Positions 63,201 to 64,000 of a stretch of 64,000 bases of DNA are shown one piece after another. Where the stretch lies: assembly GCA_036504595.1 (NCBI GenBank), contig DASXUX010000047.1:94611-158610 (forward strand), given 5' to 3'. The translations under genes were made by a program, and so were the position numbers. Source of the stretch: DASXUX01 sp036504595 (lineage in GTDB: Bacteria; Planctomycetota; SZUA-567; H5-PLA8). The notes beneath the pieces are model-generated. The model did not search any database. It was not told the origin of the DNA and was given only the letters and a program-made list of their open reading frames with translations. Numbering within the stretch: position 1 is the first letter of the stretch; every line of letters starts with the position of its first letter.

Positions 63201-64000
63201 GGCGTGAAGCTCAGCGTGCCGTTGGTCGCGATCGCCGGCTGCGTCGAGAAGAGCCCATTGTTGCTGTTGCTGACCAGGTATGCCAAAACCGTCTGCGCCG
63301 ACTCGTTCGCCGGCCCCGGACTGAACGCCGTGGCCCAGTTCGCCTGCGTAAACGCGCCGGAGTCTTCCGCCACCGTCACGTCCGCGCCTTTCGTGAACGT
63401 CGGCGCATCGTTGACCGGATTGACGGTGATGCTCACCGTCGCCACGTTGCCGCTGCCGGTTCCATCGTTGGCCTGATAGGTGAAGCTGTCGCTCCCGTTG
63501 AAGTTCAGGTTCGGCGTATACGTAAAGGAGCCGTTGGCATTGAGCGCCAGAGTGCCGTTCGCCGGATCGGTGACTTTGACTGCCGTCAGCGGACTGTTCT
63601 CCACATCGGTATCGTTGGCCAGAACGCCCGACGCCACGTTGACGTTGAGAACGGTGTCTTCGTTGGTGGTGTAGGAGTCCGCATTGGCGACCGGCAGATC
63701 GTTGACCGCCGTCACGTCGAAGCGGATAGTGTTGGGTGATAAGTCCAGGTTCGCCCCGCCACCATCGTCTTCCACCTGGAAGGTGAACGTCGTATACGGC
63801 GAACCATTGGCGTTCGCGGCCGGCGTGAACGTCAGGTTCGGAATGTTAGCCACCGTAATGAACGTGCCCGCAACGAACGTCGAGCCGCTCAACTTCAGCG
63901 TGCCCGCCGCCGGCAGCGTGGTGATCTCCACGCGCGAGAAGTTGTTCGCCGGACTGTCCAACGGATCGGTAAAGCCAAAGTCGCTCGACGCAAAAGTGTA
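57212..64000 (-). CDS. Giant surface protein of cadherin-like and DUF11 repeats (5' end outside window)
   Basis: At least 2262 residues; the frame runs off the right edge, so the N-terminus is missing. From that edge inwards: a module ending in IRFDV; a Big_9 repeat; a cadherin-like domain (VAEDSGAFTQANWATAFSP); a second copy of the first module (YTFAAADFGFSDPNDSPANA); a DUF11 domain (ADLSLSKAVDNSVPNLNTNV); five near-identical Big_9 repeats; a third copy of the module; two DUF11 domains; five degenerate Big_9 repeats (VAVDDAYSVAQDALLDVPDP); two more DUF11 domains; and a C-terminal domain shared with the 28550 protein. Likely exported and calcium-binding through Asp-rich loops, an adhesin or matrix protein. 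Stop at 57212, 27 bases or more from the porin gene. Confidence 0.88.
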   Translation of the reverse strand, partial: YTFASSDFGFTDPLDSPANNFSRVEITTLPAAGTLKLSGSTFVAGTFITVANIPNLTFTPAANANGSPYTTFTFQVEDDGGGANLDLSPNTIRFDVTAVNDLPVANADSYTTNEDTVLNVNVASGVLANDTDVENSPLTAVKVTDPANGTLALNANGSFTYTPNLNFNGSDSFTYQANDGTGSGNVATVSITVNPVNDAPTFTKGADVTVAEDSGAFTQANWATAFSPGPANESAQTVLAYLVSNSNNGLFSTQPAIATNGTLSFTPAANANGSATVTVRVQDNGGTASGGVDTSAAQTFTISVTPVNDPPTGTDKTISMLSNTSYTFAAADFGFSDPNDSPANAFLQVKITTLPGAGSLKLSGSTFLAGTLITVANIPNLTFTPAAGASGTPYASFTFQVQDDGGTAGGGVDLDQSPNTITFNVTAQQADLSLSKAVDNSVPNLNTNVIFTITVTNAGPNTATNIAVTDVLPAGLAFVSSDDAAYDPAASDNIWNIASLANGASATLHITAKVTSGGMKTNTATLSADQADPTPPPPASVNVTPVSSPVASDDSYSTNEDTPLTIAAPGVLGNDAGAGALSAIKVTDPAHGTVTLNADGSFTYTPAANYNGPDSFTYKANDTFADSNVATVNITVNPVNDPPVANDDSYCTNEDTPLTIGAPGVLSDDTDIDGGALSAIKVTDPAHGTVTLNADGSFTYTPAANYNGPDSFTYKANDTFADSNVATVNITVNPVNDPPVANDDSYSTNEDTPLTVNAAGVLSNDTDIDGGALSAIKVTDPAHGTVTLNADGSFTYTPAANYNGPDSFTYKANDGTADSNIATVNITVNPVNDPPVANDDSYSTNEDTPLTINAAGVLSNDTDIDGGALSAIKMTDPAHGTVTLNADGSFIYTPAANYNGPDSFTYKVNDGTADSNIATVNITVNPVNDPPVANDDSYSTNEDTPLTINAAGVLSNDTDIDGGALSAIKVTDPAHGTVALNADGSFTYTPAANYNGPDSFTYKANDTFADSNVATVNITVNPVNDPPVGSDKTITIATNTTYTFGASDFGFSDPSDAPPNNFMAVEITTLPGAGSLALSGVPVIAGDFIPIASISNLTFTPAAGASGSPYASLTFQVQDDGGTASGGLDLDQSPNTFSINVSAEQADLSLSKTVDNPTPNLGSNVLFTITVSNAGPDAATNIAVTDVLPVGLAFMSSDDATYDPSAPDNVWDIASLASGASVSLHITATVTGTSAITNTASLTADQPDPTPPQPASVSLTPAYADLSLSKTVDNATPNLGSNVLFTITVSNAGPDAATNIAVTDVLPAGLSFVSSDDATYDPSAPDNIWNIPSLASGSSAALHITATVTGTSALTNTATLTADQPDPTPPQPAAVTLTPVIPPDAADDAYTVAHDTDLNVAAPGVLSNDTLNGGAISGHTDPANGSLVAWNADGSFVYRPTAGFYGSDSFQYTLSNTGFNSTATVSITVTPPAPVAVDDSYSVDQSTTLNVPAAGVLTNDTLNGAVISSHSDPVNGSLVLNADGSFDYTPTPGYTGPDSFTYTITNATAFSKATVNITVSPPLPPAPVAVDDAYSVAQDALLDVPDPGTLGNDTLNGATISADTNPLHGSLFFNADGSFVYAPAAEYTGPDSFTYTLTNAAASSTATVALTVNPSPPVAVDNAYAILYDSVLNVPAPGVLSNDTLRGAVITANTTPANGTLTFKVDGSFSYKPVAGFTGTDSFTYTLTNAVGSSTATVSITVNLTPPLAVDDAYSVVQGTVLNVPAPGILANDSLGGATTVVVVANAAPEASSRAHAVATLQSNTPPAHGVLTLHADGSLSYAPDAGYVGLDLFTYTLVNAVGSSTATVRITITPLGQANLSIAKTVNNPTPNVGQNVTYTITVQNAGPATATNVQVTDLLPDGVALVASTATQGTYNAASGLWNVGSIPVGASKQLLVVVRALVASHIINVAQITHSDQFDPTLNDQIASVAIDPLQSDLSLTISVEVSFKDAIGYATYTLTLTNRGPSTATRVVVTDKLPPNLTFVYSDGSQGTYDSATGLWTIGTVASGGSATLRITTRMPADASTPVVNSAEVTGVDQPDPNSTPANGQPTEDDQSSVTTSSFLPASPGQNPGPGQSLPLHTACFGVRFDFANAKNDSLIFLADFAAPAGFSPAGQSLALNLAGYTLTCPLDSKGRYRAAGTAVQAKMRNGRLVVNARVYRADLQSHMKAAVNRDVAPTPVANTILLVQVGAQAYGSQLTPVYQAKQNRYGKFYDLGK
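60925..62350. repeat. 288-bp tandem repeat in the giant surface-protein gene
   Basis: Five units of about 288 bp (96 codons) in a row; equivalent positions such as 61095, 61383, 61671 and 61959 are exactly 288 apart. Each encodes one Big_9 domain (NEDTPLTINAAGVLSNDTDI, SAIKVTDPAHGTVTLNADGS). Units differ by few bases; the outermost at the right end is shorter by some codons. Confidence 0.9.

Overview
The window is a GC-rich (about 60 % by eye) stretch of one bacterial chromosome, Gram-negative in type: it has a porin gene, a LolA-like C-terminal domain, lipoproteins and many exported proteins. Signs pointing to the PVC/Planctomycetota-Lentisphaerota neighbourhood or a similar environmental phylum are a eukaryote-like Ser/Thr kinase, a DUF4254 protein, an FHA-DUF4388 protein, a GntR/LacI hybrid regulator, very large beta-helix/PKD/cadherin-like surface proteins and several GH106-type rhamnosidases. 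Sequence alone does not settle the lineage. There are no rRNA genes, no CRISPR array and no intact transposon.

Layout. 1-10 kb: cold-shock protein, Ser/Thr kinase, DUF4254, a non-catalytic-type M16 protein, glutamine-dependent NAD synthetase with a clear promoter, and an FHA-DUF4388 protein. 8.6-16 kb: a leftward operon of a GntR/LacI regulator, a 1302-residue beta-propeller protein with DOMON/CBM9-like ends, and a second propeller protein. 16-27 kb: DUF3592 membrane protein, CAP-domain protein, two small secreted paralogues, typA, a zinc-ribbon protein, folK, an ABC exporter with its DUF1854 partner, and a J-domain chaperone. 27-34 kb: a three-copy repeat, then a beta-helix/LamG/PKD surface protein split by a frameshift in a run of nine G. 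34-36.6 kb: tRNA-Cys, a hypothetical gene, the C-terminal end of a tyrosine recombinase and a frame-broken Kelch/PKD pseudogene. 36.7-55.3 kb: a rhamnoside-use locus. 55.3-57.2 kb: a kinase fragment and a porin gene with an in-frame TGA. 57.2-64 kb: the C-terminal 2.2 kilo-residues of a giant surface protein whose N-terminus lies beyond the window.

The rhamnose locus is the main metabolic unit. Three divergent GH106-like exported glycosidases (one a probable lipoprotein) would release L-rhamnose or a related 6-deoxyhexose. Two uptake routes follow, a RhaSTPQ-type ABC importer and a RhaT-type proton symporter. A FucI/AraA-fold isomerase is divergent from an AraC-family activator. The kinase and aldolase of the pathway are not in the window.

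The most unusual non-coding feature is a large set of degenerate tandem repeats with an exact 7-base period in at least a dozen intergenic gaps. Several unrelated heptamer families occur (CCCTGAA, AATGACC, TGGTGAG, GAGCYAA, GATTGYA, CTGCCTC, CTCGCTA), often as inverted pairs between genes, alongside a second class built from 9-base CTCTGTGGT-like units. Decay is concentrated at 27-36 kb and 55-57 kb.
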